A stretch of DNA of 64,000 nucleotides from Leptasterias polaris (lineage: Eukaryota > Echinodermata > Asteroidea > Forcipulatida > Asteriidae), in assembly GCA_037783415.1 (NCBI GenBank), contig JAZGTN010000015.1, forward strand, positions 4,103,001-4,167,000, given 5' to 3'. Position 1 is the stretch's first letter, and each line of letters begins with the position of its first letter. The notes below the pieces were generated by a model that saw nothing but the letters and a program-made list of their open reading frames with translations, had not been told where the DNA came from and searched no databases. This document shows positions 1 through 12,991 of the stretch, piece by piece. Made by a program: the position numbers and the translations under genes.

Positions 1-1090
1 TGGGTTTTATTCCCCCAAGGTTTCTGTACACCATTCCTCTTTACTGCTTATAAATAAATCCCTGCTCCATTAGTGTGATGGTCACACCTCACATGTTTGC
101 TATTTATGTTTATGTAGAACTGCCCCCAAGCTCACAAACTGCATGCATTTGTATTCCTTTCCAACCCATTATTCCAGAGGCGCCTAAAAAAAAATACTAA
201 ATGTGTTTTAATGTTACATGTACATCTTTTCATTCAGATGTGTAATTGTGTATCCATGTCTTGGTTGAAACAGCCTCAAACACACCAATATACAAACTAG
301 GTCAAAGTTCAACTATACCCCATATACATTAACCACACACACACACACCATCTTCCCATATGGTCACCATAGCAACTGATGGAATGCCCACAGGGTAAAG
401 GTCAGTCAAGCTGATCTCCACATTAAAAATACAAGCTCATCCCTACAGACCTGTTCATCACACTAGACTGTGTCCTCAAGTAAAAATCTAATTAATTTTG
501 ATTTAGCCAGTGGTTTAAAACAGGTCAAGGGTGCTGATTTCCCTCGTGGATTAAAAATGCAGCATCCCAAATGAACCAAATATCTGAACAAGATTTAATT
601 AAGATCAGTAACAGTTGCATTCGACCATGAGAACTTTATCATTACAAAGAAACAATGTGTCGGTCTATTTAAACTACACTTCAAAAAAGTAAAGAACTAC
701 AAATGCTTCATAGTTTGAGGCTGATTGTGCTCTGTGTAATCTCAGCTCCTTTCCAAATGAAAATGGGTCCTTGGTAAGTGATTGTTGTCATTAGACATGC
801 TGCCTGGCAAAGCACTACCCATCATGCAAGTCAATCCGGCCAGCTGGTTTATCTGTTTACTAGACTCTCTTTCCTCAGCTAGCAAGACTGAACTAAATTT
901 AGTCCTGATGCGAATTCCATTCAATCACTCACAGTCCCCCCCCCCCTAAAAAGGGTAAAAAACAACAACAAACAAACAACAAAACATAAACACAAATATG
1001 TTGTCAACTCTCGATATTATGTAGCATTGCAAAACACCTAGTGCAAAACACCCAGTGCACATTTGTAGGATAATGCTCAATCAGGCATAA

Positions 1091-1463
1091 GGCCAAGTAA
1101 AAAAAAAATACCAGTTGATCGTCCCCGCCCGCATCCTTTTTAAAGGCCGCATCCTTTTTTTTATTTTCGATTTTTCAAAAAAAAAATAAATAAACAAATT
1201 GTTTGTAAAAATTGTTTGTATTTTTAATCCACCCTTGACATACATGTATATATTTTAATTTTTGATGTAAACTTACCTCATGCAACAAATAGATATAAAG
1301 AAAGTTAGCGGTGATTTCAAACTGAAGAATTGGTGGCCTGTTTGAATTGAAATACTTGGCGGCCATCTTGGAAAAAAAAATAATAATAAAAAATAAAAAG
1401 GCCCTCATCCTCCTCTTTTGGGAAAAATCAGGACGATCAACTGGTATTTTATTTTATTTGGCC
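1091..1463. mobile_element. 373-bp MITE with GATCGTCC-containing ends
   Basis: The left end GGCCAAGTAAAAAAAAAATA is followed by CCAGTTGATCGTCC. The right end, reversed, reads GGCCAAATAAAATAAAATA and then CCAGTTGATCGTCC. Confidence 0.8.
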
Positions 1464-2202
1464 TAAAATATGCTAATACTTTAATCAAACGCTATTGCCA
1501 TAAACATGGCTAGAGGATGAGTATGAGGAAAAAAAAGCATTGCAGCTCTTGGCTAGATCACAACCATATTGGACATTTGAATGTTTTAAGAATCACTATG
1601 ATACGGGTAATATTCATATTTCGAAAAAAGGGCAAAAGTTTATGATTAAAGAGGTGAAAAAGCATCAACATCACTGTTTGATAAATCAACATTCCAACAA
1701 AGATGGACAAAATTTATAAATAAAAAGATTTGCCCCGAACAAACATACAGTATCCTCATCCTGTGAGGAAGATATTAACTTGAAGGGATGATTACACAGA
1801 CAGAGGAAATCATAAAAATAGCAATACTTGCAATTCTCAAGCACTGGGGTCAGATACCTTGAGTAAAACAGTTGCAAGGATAAAGACACAGTGTGGTTCT
1901 GGATTTGGTCTCTTTTTTCAATTCAAACAAGTATTGTATTGGAATCTTTTGCTTTATTAAGCTAATTTGTTTTACCTTATTTATCAATCGTGTATCAAAT
2001 GAGTTGGGACATGTTTTGGAAATATTTGCATCCATATAATAGAGAGAGAGATGCCTAACTTATCTTGGAACATGTAACTGCTAGACGAACTTTAAGAATG
2101 CAGTTTGTGATTTAGGCCCATGTTATGCATCCTCACTACATACACTTCAGTCCCCTTTAATTTCCAAACTCTCAAGTCTCAATATAGCTACAACCAGGGA
2201 AC

Positions 2203-2318
2203 AACTTTGTCCAGCCACTTTGCATAGCAAAGTATTTAGACTGAACATATGACGATTTGTGTATGCTAAATTTTAAGCAATTTCTGAGTGGCAACTGATA
2301 CATTTTGTGTACCGCCAA
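2203..2318 (+). repeat. Dispersed repeat, copy 1 (GCATAGCAAAGTATTTAGACT type)
   Basis: Shares TTTGCATAGCAAAGTATTTA and CAACTGATACATTTTGTGTA with 4320-4440, and with 50963-51108 in reverse. It begins near AGGGAACAACTTTGTCCAGC. Confidence 0.7.
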
Positions 2319-4319
2319 CCCACCTTGACCTATTTGTCATACCCAACAAATGAGGCCTAAATTCCAAGGAGATTGGTTGACCAATTCTTACCCTGGTAAA
2401 CTGCAGATAATTACAAGCAGCAACTTTAGAGGGGAAATGGACCTTGTGGGCATGATGTCATTTAGGGGCAATTGCCTAGAGGTCAAAAGGAGGTTGCTAA
2501 GAAGGCGGCTTGATGGTGTCAATGAATTGCTCAGAAGGAACTTTAACTGAGACACCCAAAGGATAGGTATACTCTGTTTGTGTAAGTGTTTTGGAGTTTG
2601 TCTTTTTTTCTCAGGAAAATTGTAAAACAGTGCGAAATGAACACTGGGTGACAGTGGGGTTTAAATTCCACAGGATTTTCCTGCAGTTTCATTCCCAGTG
2701 AATTGGCTCTGCAGTTTCAAAAAGGGCTGTACAAGAAGCCTTATAATTTGATTACGAAAACAATTTAGAGATGCAATCGGTTGTGGTAGCATCTTGGTCA
2801 CCTGAGTCGAGTGTGGAAAGTAGAAAGCCTGAATAGATGGAACAGGAACAGAATCTCCTGGGGCTAAATGCCATTAAGCAAAAATTACTAGTGTCTTTAG
2901 AAGGACAGCATTGGAGTCCTTCACTAAACAAAATATAAAAATATATAACAAATATAAAAATATATATTTTCTCATCAACATAATTTTTTTCCGCAAAGTA
3001 ATTTATACAATATTGACAAAATTCTTGCAACCAGCTCATAAATCAAATATATTTTAGGGTATTTAAAAAGATCGTTTAATGAAAGTAAAAGTGCATATTT
3101 TATTTTTTTTATTGGCATGACAACTAAATCATCTGCTAAATCATGGTTCAATTACATCAGACGTTGTTATCTTTTGAAAGGTGGCTGTTGAAATTTGCAG
3201 TGAAATTATAAGCACTTAGTCCTTGCTGCTGAATTTGACCCCATTTCACCATAACCAACCATGCAAAACATGGCCACACAGCTTGATGTCAGTGTCACAG
3301 ACAAAACATGTGCTCCCAGTATACATTCACTACAGTACACCCAGGGCCCAGGAAAACAAATTACATGATCTACATGGACATGTAGTCAGTCAACAAGTAA
3401 TGATGGAATGGCATTGAAAACACAAGGTATTGTTCACCCAGATACATGGACTAGAGGTCAACCATGGGATCCCTCCATCACAATACTTGACAAACACTAT
3501 CAGCAGCATGCATGCATTAGGCTTGGGGTTTCTTTTTGGTTTCCCTTTTTAATAACAAGGCCTGATCAAACAGCGAGACCACTCGGGCATGAAAGCCCAG
3601 TTATTGTGTGGAGAGAATGGCACAATGGTCTGATGGAATTGTGCCAGGTAACTGAGAGCTCACCTAATTTGAAAAACTTCCAATGGGTGGGGTTGGCAAG
3701 GAGGAATTAAAAGCTGACACTGAACAAATAATTTGATACTGTCAAGATTCAGACAGCGTTCAAAGAAATGCATAACAACCAAAAATGTGTTGATTTATCA
3801 TTTTCAAGGTTAGGGGGCTGTCCACAGTTTTCAATATGTTCACAATCATACAATGAGCACGACTGGGGTGCAAGCAAGAGCACATGACATTTATGACTTT
3901 AAAAGGTGCTAAAAAAATTGATATGTCTACAATAGAATCAACAGTGGTAACACAAACACACGCAAAATCGAAGGGGCATTATTAGTGAAGAATATAGCAG
4001 GCATTCACAATGTTGTTAGATGGGGTACATGTATTAAGAATATTGGATTTCATAATAAACCGTAATCATGAGAAACCGACTTGAGGTGGGAGGGGGGGGC
4101 AACTAGTCAGAAGTACAATCTGATAACCGTATAGCCAGGGATCACACCGCATTACGATACAGTCTGGGAAGAAGTGGCAAGGTGGGAGGCGCCAGTTAGA
4201 AGCGATTCAACCTTATACTGCCATATAGTGGTAGTAAATGGATTAACAAAAGAGGTAATTGTTTTTCTTTTAACCATCAAGTAATAAACCACAAGGGAAC
4301 CTGAAAGGGAACCTGAATG

Positions 4320-4440
4320 GGTACCAGGGAACGATTTCGTCCAGCATCTTTGCATAGCAAAATATTTAGACTGGAAAGCAACCGATACATTTTGTGTAGC
4401 ATTTTGCTCTGCTATACAAGAGAAATCGTTCACTGAGTAC
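4320..4440 (+). repeat. Dispersed repeat, copy 2 of the same family
   Basis: Begins GGTACCAGGGAACGATTTCG and ends GAGAAATCGTTCACTG; the inverted GAACGATTTC/GAAATCGTTC ends suggest a small MITE. Confidence 0.7.
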
Positions 4441-4469
4441 ATATCATTTTAGGGTGAACACAAATAAAT

Positions 4470-4640
4470 GGGCGAGACCACCAACATTGGGCTAGATAGA
4501 TGGCTCAGTTAGTAGAGTGCTGGCATAGTAGAGTGCTGGCATCCAGAGCATGTAAATTACTGTTCAAATATTGTTCCAGTCAATTCTTAACACCCAAAGT
4601 TCATAATATATTAGTGCACATCGATACTGACACACACAAA
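4470..4640 (+). mobile_element. tRNA-like SINE (type C), diverged
   Basis: A leader, GGGCGAGACCACCAACATTG, precedes an A-box-like TGGCTCAGTTAGTAGAGTGC. The same leader and head occur at 32330-32470 on the minus strand. A short internal duplication of AGTAGAGTGCTGGCAT is present. Confidence 0.6.
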
Positions 4641-6212
4641 GAAAAATTATACAACTATTTTGGGGGAGGGGTGGGGTCTTAAAAAGTAATACCCTCTGTA
4701 AAAAAGCTAACCCTCTGCGGGACTTTAAAAATGTTGCAAACTTGAACGACCCTCTTCAGCTTCAAAGCTCACACATGGATACAAAAATTGTTATTAGGCC
4801 ACATGAGCTATTCTTGGTAATTATTCCAGCCACATTGTTAATTCTGATTTTATCCTGGACTTATTAGTAATGGTGTGATAAGCACTGAATATCCCAGTAT
4901 CGTCAAATGTGTTTAAACAAACTTTAAAGACAGCAAATGATAATAACATTACACATGGAAATTATACATAAAACAGGCAGTTTACATAAAAACATGCAGT
5001 ACAGATTGATTCCAAATATATTGCCGCCAAATCAAAACAATTCCCACACATAGTAATTATGATCTGTTTTTAGGCCATGTTTTAACCACAGGGACTGCCA
5101 TAGTGACAAAAACAAAAATGTGCATAGCCATAGATGTGTTTTTGCTGGGCCTGAATACTGATTATTCTGGGTCAACTGAGAGGGATGGAATAATAGGGGC
5201 TGCAGGGCATGTCACTCAGAGGCAGAGCAAGAGAGAGAGAGACAGAGAGAGGATTGCAGGCAGCCACCATCATCATCACAGCATAGCCAACCCACTCAGC
5301 TGGGGAATTGATGCAGCTGGACTGAGTGCAGTTCTCAAGGCATGACCTCCAAGCATTGTGGTTTGTGTACACATGACTATGCAAATTAGGCACACATTGC
5401 TGCATCATGCAGTGCCATACAAACAAGCTAAGCAACCTCCTCATACAAATAAAATGCTTTTTTGGTGAGGTACTAAGGATTATAAAAGTCTGAGATCATC
5501 AAACAAATAAAACCAACAAATTTTTGCCTAAAATGTTAACTTAGATGAGGAAACACAACTGGAAGAACCTTCAAATCACTGTTGCTCATTTTGATTGCCA
5601 TAACTCGATTAAGCCTGATAATAATATGACAAACACAAAACAAAATGGCAACCAGTGTTCATTGTTTCCACTTAAAAATGTGAGCAGTGAATTGGATGAA
5701 AATTGATAGGTTGGTTGCATGCTGTGTGTACTGAAAACTATGGGGAATTTCACATTTCAACAAAGTCAAAGTAGCAACCTTCAAAACTGGGTACTAAAGT
5801 TTGTAGTCAGTAAGACTGAATGGGAAATGGGGACATTTATTTATTAATATTAGGTCAAGTGAAAGAGCACACTGCCTTGCATACAGTACAACCCAACACC
5901 ATGGGGAAATCTTATACATGTCCTAGTGTTATGTCCTGGTGTGTTCCACCCAACATAACAGACACAAATTTCATTAGAGATATACATTCCATCAATATGA
6001 AGTGAACCTCAGGCAGCGAAAGAGCATTTCCTTTACACTTTCATTATCATCAGGGTTCAACTGCAAGTAAACTACATAAAATGTAGATTCCACTGAACTC
6101 TTTATCATAAACTTGCTGTTGTGCCGTTAGGAAATGTTCCTGAATAATTTCCTAATGAGAATGAAGATGGAATACCTATAATATTATTTTCTTTTAAAGT
6201 ATTTTGCCACTA

Positions 6213-6425
6213 CCCTCTTGCTGTCTGACCATTCAATACCATTCACTGTGGTTTTGAATGATAGATAAGCTATGCCAGCCTTGCAATATGATACCATGAG
6301 GGAATGCATGTACACAGTACACAGTTAGTTCTGTGCACAGTTGTGCCACCATACACAACTTTGGCAGTTGAATGGTTTCAAATGGTTGGTCAACTCACTT
6401 GAAAATGTTGCGAACAGTAGGAGGG
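6213..6425 (+). mobile_element. 213-bp MITE, copy 1
   Basis: The ends are imperfect inverted repeats: CCCTCTTGCTGT at the left and CCCTCCTACTGT at the right when reversed. It differs from the copy at 62498 by a single base that I can see (C versus T near position 33). A TA dinucleotide lies next to each end. Confidence 0.88.
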
Positions 6426-7012
6426 TTAAACAAACATATTTCCAAGACTATTTCAAAACACAAACTTTATCACTGATGTAAAAATAATGGGTTGAAGAAG
6501 AAAAAATCATGTTGCTTGTCTAAATTTAACAAGATAGGAAGATTCGTGACAAAAAATATACTTTTAAATCACACTCAATTCTGGTCTGGAAAAAAAATTG
6601 TAAGTAAAATTTATTAATTATTTGTATATTGACACTTACAAAACAACGAATCACTGAATACTCACAAATTAAGACGTGCCATCCCATGTTTTCGTAAAGA
6701 ACCTCAACATTTACAAATTTTCTTTTCTGGCTATCAAAAATGCACGAGTACTTTTCGTGCGTGTAACACTTACACTATTAATGGACATCTCCCAGAGCAA
6801 TTGATAACGTACACTGCGATGACCTCACTGGTTTATAATTAATACTTTGCCTGACTACATTTACAAGTCAACTGATAATTTATTCATTGGGACAGCAATG
6901 TTGGCAATTCACAATTTCAATGGCATTCCATGCCTTAAACTAATCAGAACCACTGCTGCACATGTGAGACTTCTGTAATTAAAAATCTCAACGCATCACC
7001 AGTTAGCCGAAC

Positions 7013-7200
7013 ACAATCTTGACCGTCTTCCAATAGAGGAACATGTTGACGGAAGTGGATCAAAACAAGACGAAAAGAGAATATGATAAGTTTTCTTTGA
7101 AGCCCTGTACACAATCTTGACCGTCTTCCATATACGAACATGTTGACGGAATTGGATTAAGACAAAAGGAGAATGCGGCGAGTTTTCTTTGGTACAACAT
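7013..7200. repeat. 98-bp tandem duplication
   Basis: ACAATCTTGACCGTCTTCCA begins both units (7013 and 7111). They share GAACATGTTGACGGAA and AGTTTTCTTTG and differ at scattered bases and small gaps. Confidence 0.9.
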
Positions 7201-8368
7201 TATGGCTTTGTCTTTTCTGTTTTCACTGATTAATGTCAGTTTCAAATGAAAACATATTTGCTGTGCATGTAATATACAAAATTTGTACTCACGAGAAATA
7301 CACACAAAATGAATAACAGGTTTAACTTGTTGACTTTGTTAAATATCATTTTGTTTTACAAAAGTGCAGACAGTCAGCAAGTTCATATCATCACTGAAAA
7401 ATTTAAAAAGATAATTTAAATAAACGGGATTAACAATTAGTTTTAAAATAGTCAAAAAGCATACAATTCCTTTCTGGGATTTGTCAACAATGACATGGTA
7501 ACCCCAATTTGATACCAATATGTCAAAGCAGCATGATGTTGTGCTTTGAAAACAAGCCATGATCCAAAGGGTTGCAGCTGGCAGTACAGGGCATGCACTT
7601 GAAGGTCTGTACAGTCCCCTGACCCAATCTCTTAACTCCCATCTAGACGACCTTTTACACATGGAAATGAGTCATCAAGGAGCCCGACCTCCCAATCCCA
7701 ATCAGCTCAGCCAGTCATGCCATGCCCTCCCATGGGCCCCTATATACCCCTCCACTGCACTGCTCTAAGGGGATGGCCTCAACATCGGGAAAAAAACCCT
7801 CTCAACTCCTTGTGCCTTGATAACATTAACAGCTTTTTAAGGCTTACATTGAAGACAAGTCTCACCAAGTTGCAGGCTTTGAGGTACATGTCTGTAGATA
7901 AAACATTTTGAGCCAATTCCCTTTCAATGTCAGCCAGCCATGCAGCCTGAACATTAAGAACATGTGTAATTCTTCACGTTGCTCTGAGTCATAAGTTTAG
8001 ATTTCTTCCAAAAGTTGCGGTTACTGTCCACAAACCAGCACGAGCCACTTTCCTGACATCTTGGGTGAAAATGATAAGCAACAGTGAACCACTTGACATT
8101 TGAACATTTTTTACAATCTCAACTGACATGCACAAATTAAATTGTAAAATCAAAGATACATGTACATGTATGTATGCAAAAGTTAGATGTCAAATTAGCA
8201 TATAAATTCTAGGCTTCAAATCAGACTATCCTAAATTCTGGTTGTCTTAAAAAAGTTGACAATTTTAAATTTAAAAACATAATGAAACTAAAACATTGGA
8301 CAGAGCCACTGGATTGCTTGGTTTGTATACTTTCAAATTTTAATTATTATATTGTTGCTGGTTAGTTC

Positions 8369-8557
8369 TCAATTCAATGGACACCAAACATCAGGGAATA
8401 AGGAGCAGGTCGTAAGTTCATCTGTGCAAATATCAGAAATAGTTGGGTGCTGATTCCCTTGCAACGTGCCCTCGTTCAGACCTGCAGCCATGACTCTATT
8501 CAGCAAATGTACACGTATTCCCTTCTCCCCCGATCCCCAGTTGATTGCCTCAGACAA
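8369..8557 (-). other. Unassigned open stretch
   Basis: A minus-strand frame of about 60 codons (EAINWGSGEKGIRVHLLNRV and onward) has balanced amino acid use. It has an AG acceptor candidate (GTCTGAG) just upstream but no convincing donor. I do not recognise it, and it could be chance. Confidence 0.2.
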
Positions 8558-9380
8558 AATATACCAGAATGAAAATCAATAACGGCTACAACATAAGGCC
8601 TTGTGATATTGAATGGTGTATTGTGTGGTTTGGTTACTGAGAGAGGTGCATGTACAATATATTCAAATTAAATCTGCCTGTCCAATAAAGCGATGGTTTC
8701 AATGCCGAACCAGCAGGGGTTCAAAATTGTTGTCCTCTTAGGATTTTTTTTAGGGATGCGAAGGAAGGAAGACGTTTCCTGAAAACAGTGCGGATGAATG
8801 ACTTCTACTATCAAGCTGTTTCTGTGTTAATTGTATTTGATTAATCCGCTCTCATTTTTAGGGGTTAATTTAGTCAGGGTTATTTATTTTATTTATTCAC
8901 TGAATGTTACCTTGTAGCTATACTTCCAGAAATAATTGACGACTGGACTTACCCAACGTAAACAATACAAATGTTGAACTATACAATGAATCACATTATT
9001 CCACTTTGATTTACAGGTTTGCATTTCTTTCTACAGCGGTTAACATAATAAAATGTTCAGATCTCAATCATTCATATCTTGCTGTCCGGTTCAGCACAGT
9101 ATCATCATAATTCATACAGCGAGGGGGGAAAAAAGATTTAAAAAACAAGAACCAAAAAAATGTAACCATTCCCCCGCTGCTGCATGTGTTTGGAATCTGC
9201 CCGATATACATTGTTCTGGAGCATCATACATATTAAAATGCACAGTCGTTCATCTCTGCCAGCCTGGCATGATTAAAACATACAAGGACACAGGAAAATG
9301 CATCATCCTGGTAAGCCAAGCCACAGAGTTCACGCATGGGACAAGCTACTCACTGCCTGCTTCTATGCTTCCACCCTACG

Positions 9381-9412
<32 letters not shown>

Positions 9413-9413
9413 C
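9381..9413. repeat. (CCTG)n microsatellite
   Basis: About eight perfect CCTG units. Confidence 0.98.
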
Positions 9414-12400
9414 ATGCTTGCTGTACATGTACATGTATCATCAAACACAGTAGGCGATACACAACGACAAAATATAATGAACAATGACTTCTGGGTCACA
9501 ACAAGCTTCAAGGGCCTGCAGAGAAATAGCTTCCCATCACAAAAACCAATCCATCATTTTCCTTGTAATATATAGATTAACATAACATCACCCATCCCCA
9601 TCCCCCCCCCCCCCCCCCCCACCACCCCAAAAAACAAAACATTATTTAAAATAAAAATATAAGTTATATTTTACATGACTATGATCGAAGACTCCACATG
9701 CTTCCAAATTTATCAGTGTTGACACCAACTTTTTGTTGTTGGGGTCTAGACCAGATTAAAGTGACATGGAATGCCAGGCATTTTTCTTCCCATGGGCTAT
9801 TTTAAGAATCTTGGTCTTCGTGCACTAACAAAATCTCCTTGTTGTCATTGAGAACTCTCAACATTTTTCACCCCATGCATGATCCAGGTCAAGAACAAAA
9901 TATAAATTTTAAGTATTGCCATCTCTAATTCATTCTATTGAATTTGTGAACTTGTGTTCATATCCAAGCTGTCAAAAAGGGTTCTTTCGAGAAAGCAAAA
10001 ACCAAACAAGGTTAGTGTTGAACCTTGTACAAAATGTCTGTTGTTGGACACTAAAGAAGAATTTTCATGTTTACAAAAGTTATTGTTGATGTGGAATTGG
10101 AAGTGGATATTCATCATGTGCAGCTTTTAGTCATCATTGAAAACCATAGTATCATTATTTTCCAATTGTTTGCATGCCTTGAGCGCATGTGAAATTACCA
10201 CCCTGTCAGCCATTTTGAAAATCAAGTTACAGTCTATCAATAACATATTTAGGCCATTGGGCAATACATGTAGGTGTGTTATTAGTAATAGTGCACTACG
10301 GTGTCCATGCCCCAAATGATAAAGCTGGTCGAAATGCACCTTGTATGATGCACAGCCTCATCTGATGGACAAAGGTACTGCAAACAATGACGATTTTAAC
10401 TTCCAAAAACTACTAATGATAAAACTAGTATGAGATCATTAATAGATGATAAACTGAATGGAAACTGTAATGATTTATTTAGTGCATTCCTGCTGGTACA
10501 TGTAGAATTGGCTAATTGGACATATTACATAAGATTTTCGTGATGAGCATTTTTGTGATGAGTATGGGGCTAATGGTGACAATGACGGTCTCATGGAAAA
10601 TATTTGTGAAGCGGTATGTTTCAGATTAACACTTGGTGACAAGACGGTAACAGAGAGTATGCAGATGATTTTCAAAACCAAATACTACACCATATGTAAA
10701 TGTAATCCCACACTTACTAAATACTAAATAATTAATGTCATTTTATGACTTTCCAATGCATAGAATGAACTTTCAACGTACTATCACATGTGTAGTGAAT
10801 GGGGGCGATGGATTTTAAGTACAACACTTCCAATTGCATTCATCAGAGAAAACACTATCACTATCAGTGGATTGCAGGGAGTCAGGCCTTGCAGGGGAAA
10901 ATACAGATCCGCTGTGACCTTGACTGCAAGTAAATTACATCATAATGATAGAAATCCTCCCCAGGGGTACATCACACTTTTCCTGATGCCACACTAGTAA
11001 TAGTTAACACAAAATTACATGATTTTCCCTCTCACACAGGAAAAAGCATGGCTCACAGGAAATAACTTTAAATGTGGAGCCAGCGCAAATTCACAACTCC
11101 GAAATTTAAAAAAACAATATTTCCATAGCGCCTTAAAACACAGTGATTCATCACAACCCACAGCTTGTGTTTAAGCAGAAATAAGTGATGACTTCCAGGC
11201 GTTGTTTAGGTACCATCAATAATTAAAAGCTGCAATACTTGCCGGCCAATCAATAATGCATTGTCAGCACACATGCATCCAGGTGCACATGATGTAATGC
11301 TATTCACATGCAACTGTTTGGGCAATGGTAAGCATATACCTGTACAGGCAGTGTGGCAAGATAGGTTGTGTTGTCCACAAGAATGCACTGAATACAGCAG
11401 TGCGCTTAAACTACTGTGTATCACCATTTTGCTATCAGCTGGAACATGTTTTGCATTAAGTTGTGTACACTCTCTTTCTATTAGAAAACTTAGGGTTAAA
11501 CATGTCACATGTGTTGTCAATATTGGTGCCACATTGTTTTTTCCATCACTTGAACCGAGTCCAAACATTACTCAACTATTGTCTCTCAAGCATAAGACCA
11601 CTGTATTCGTAATACACTCGACTTAAGTTTGTCCTTGTTCTTAATCCACGTAATCTGATGGTGTAAAGGTCTAATCAGTTGCTTGTTGAGTTAAATGTAC
11701 ATGTTGTGTGGGGGGTAACTATGGCAAGGGGTAACAACATCACGTTGCCTAAGCTTTGACCTTAAAGACTTTAAATCAAGGACTTCACCTCTGAAGTTAA
11801 AATTTAACAATTTCAATCTCAAACTCCAACAATTTTAAACAACCAAACAATTTAAATTAAATACGACTGATAAACTGTGATTACAATTACACAAAATACA
11901 AAATAAATTGTAAATTTCACTGCAAGGATCTATGTTATTGTCTGGGTTTAGCCCTCACTCCAATCAATCAAGTTTCATGGCAAAACTGACAACTATCATT
12001 ATTTCCATGCCTACATAATGTATGTTAGAACCACTCACATGAATTATTGAGGATAACCCTTCAAATCATTTCAGTTTCCCCCCAAAATGGGACTCCATCA
12101 AGGTTCCTTCATTTCAATCCATCATTGATGTTGAACATCTGCAACAATAATTTAAGCTTCAATAATTCAAACACTATTTGTGATTTACATTTTATATGTA
12201 GATTTTGTCTTGTCTTAAAAATTAAATAGAACAATCGGTTGGATACATCCAAACAATACTTCATAATTACTATATAAAAGTAGGTTTGACATGTTGAGAC
12301 TTTTCACAAACTAGATGTTTCCCTTCTTTCTTTCTTTCTTTTTATATTTTTATTTATTATATTTTTTTTTTTTACTTGTTTTGATAAGCATTTGCATTTG

Positions 12401-12429
12401 TTTAATTTTATTATAACATTTGAGACAAA

Positions 12430-12605
12430 GAGCCATGTCATACGAGGCAATTTCTATACAAGCAACTGGTTCAAGGCAATCTCCAAGGTGAAAAGGTGGC
12501 GGTAAAACACTGTTAAAAATACTTGTGTGCTACCAAAATGTTCATTTTGCATGCAGTGCATTTGGTTGTCTCCAACTCGCCTGTAAAACTTTCCTGGTGT
12601 GACAA
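12430..12605 (+). repeat. Dispersed repeat (GGCAATCTCCA type), copy 1
   Basis: Shares GGCAATCTCCA, AAAACACTGTTAAA-like, TGTTCATTTTG and a final CTGGTG segment with 34938-35130. Confidence 0.6.
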
Positions 12606-12826
12606 AGACCCTCAAGATTTTAACAGAAACGTATTGTGTGATTTTTATGTAAAACCTCAGTGTTACCTTTTCTACATAATTCCCAGTGTCCCATAGACTT
12701 CCATGACATGAATGACTGCACTTTATATAATGAACATGTATGACTTTATCATCAGCAACTATCCTTCTACTGGAACTTGCTGTACTTGTTCACTGTCCAA
12801 AACTACTAACTGGTTTGTTTGTTTAC

Positions 12827-12991
12827 CGTCTAACATGTAGACTAGTATGGAGATTGATTGGTAAGTTTCATTTACCATGACAGCATAACATTTCAGAATG
12901 TCATTTGTGTGTGGATCAATGGATTCTATTGAAGAACCTAGCCTGACCCATCTCTGCCTGGGGTTGTTGAAATAAAAGTACACCGACTTTC
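12827..12991 (-). CDS. KDM3: KDM3 probable exon for the second Tudor-like unit
   Basis: The open stretch after acceptor TTAG (ending 12992) reads GKSVYFYFNNPRQRWVRLG and ends near ILVYMLDG. Family members have a matching unit: G-x-x-V-x-[IV]-Y, a short loop, then W-x-x-G and a final hydrophobic-LxD segment. The exon would begin in phase 1, with its first G completed from the preceding exon. The likely donor is ACG|GTAAAC at 12826. The frame stays open for about 22 codons beyond that donor, so the right-hand boundary is uncertain. The exon that should join it to 15683 is missing. Confidence 0.45.

Larger units (their letters stand above)
1..12826. other. Non-coding stretch left of the last visible KDM3 exon
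   Basis: No exon that I can assign to a known family is visible. The stretch should contain KDM3 introns, and may contain diverged KDM3 exons. It holds short A/T-rich repeats, several MITEs listed separately, a 98-bp tandem duplication at 7.0-7.2 kb and simple repeats. A moderately GC-rich patch at 7560-7760 and a minus-strand open stretch at 8369-8557 look more protein-like than their surroundings, but I do not recognise either. Confidence 0.6.

Noticed and set aside
11206..11626. Overlapping 120-codon frames on both strands
   Set aside because: Opposite-strand frames of equal length, no family resemblance and no exon signals; chance open frames are likelier.
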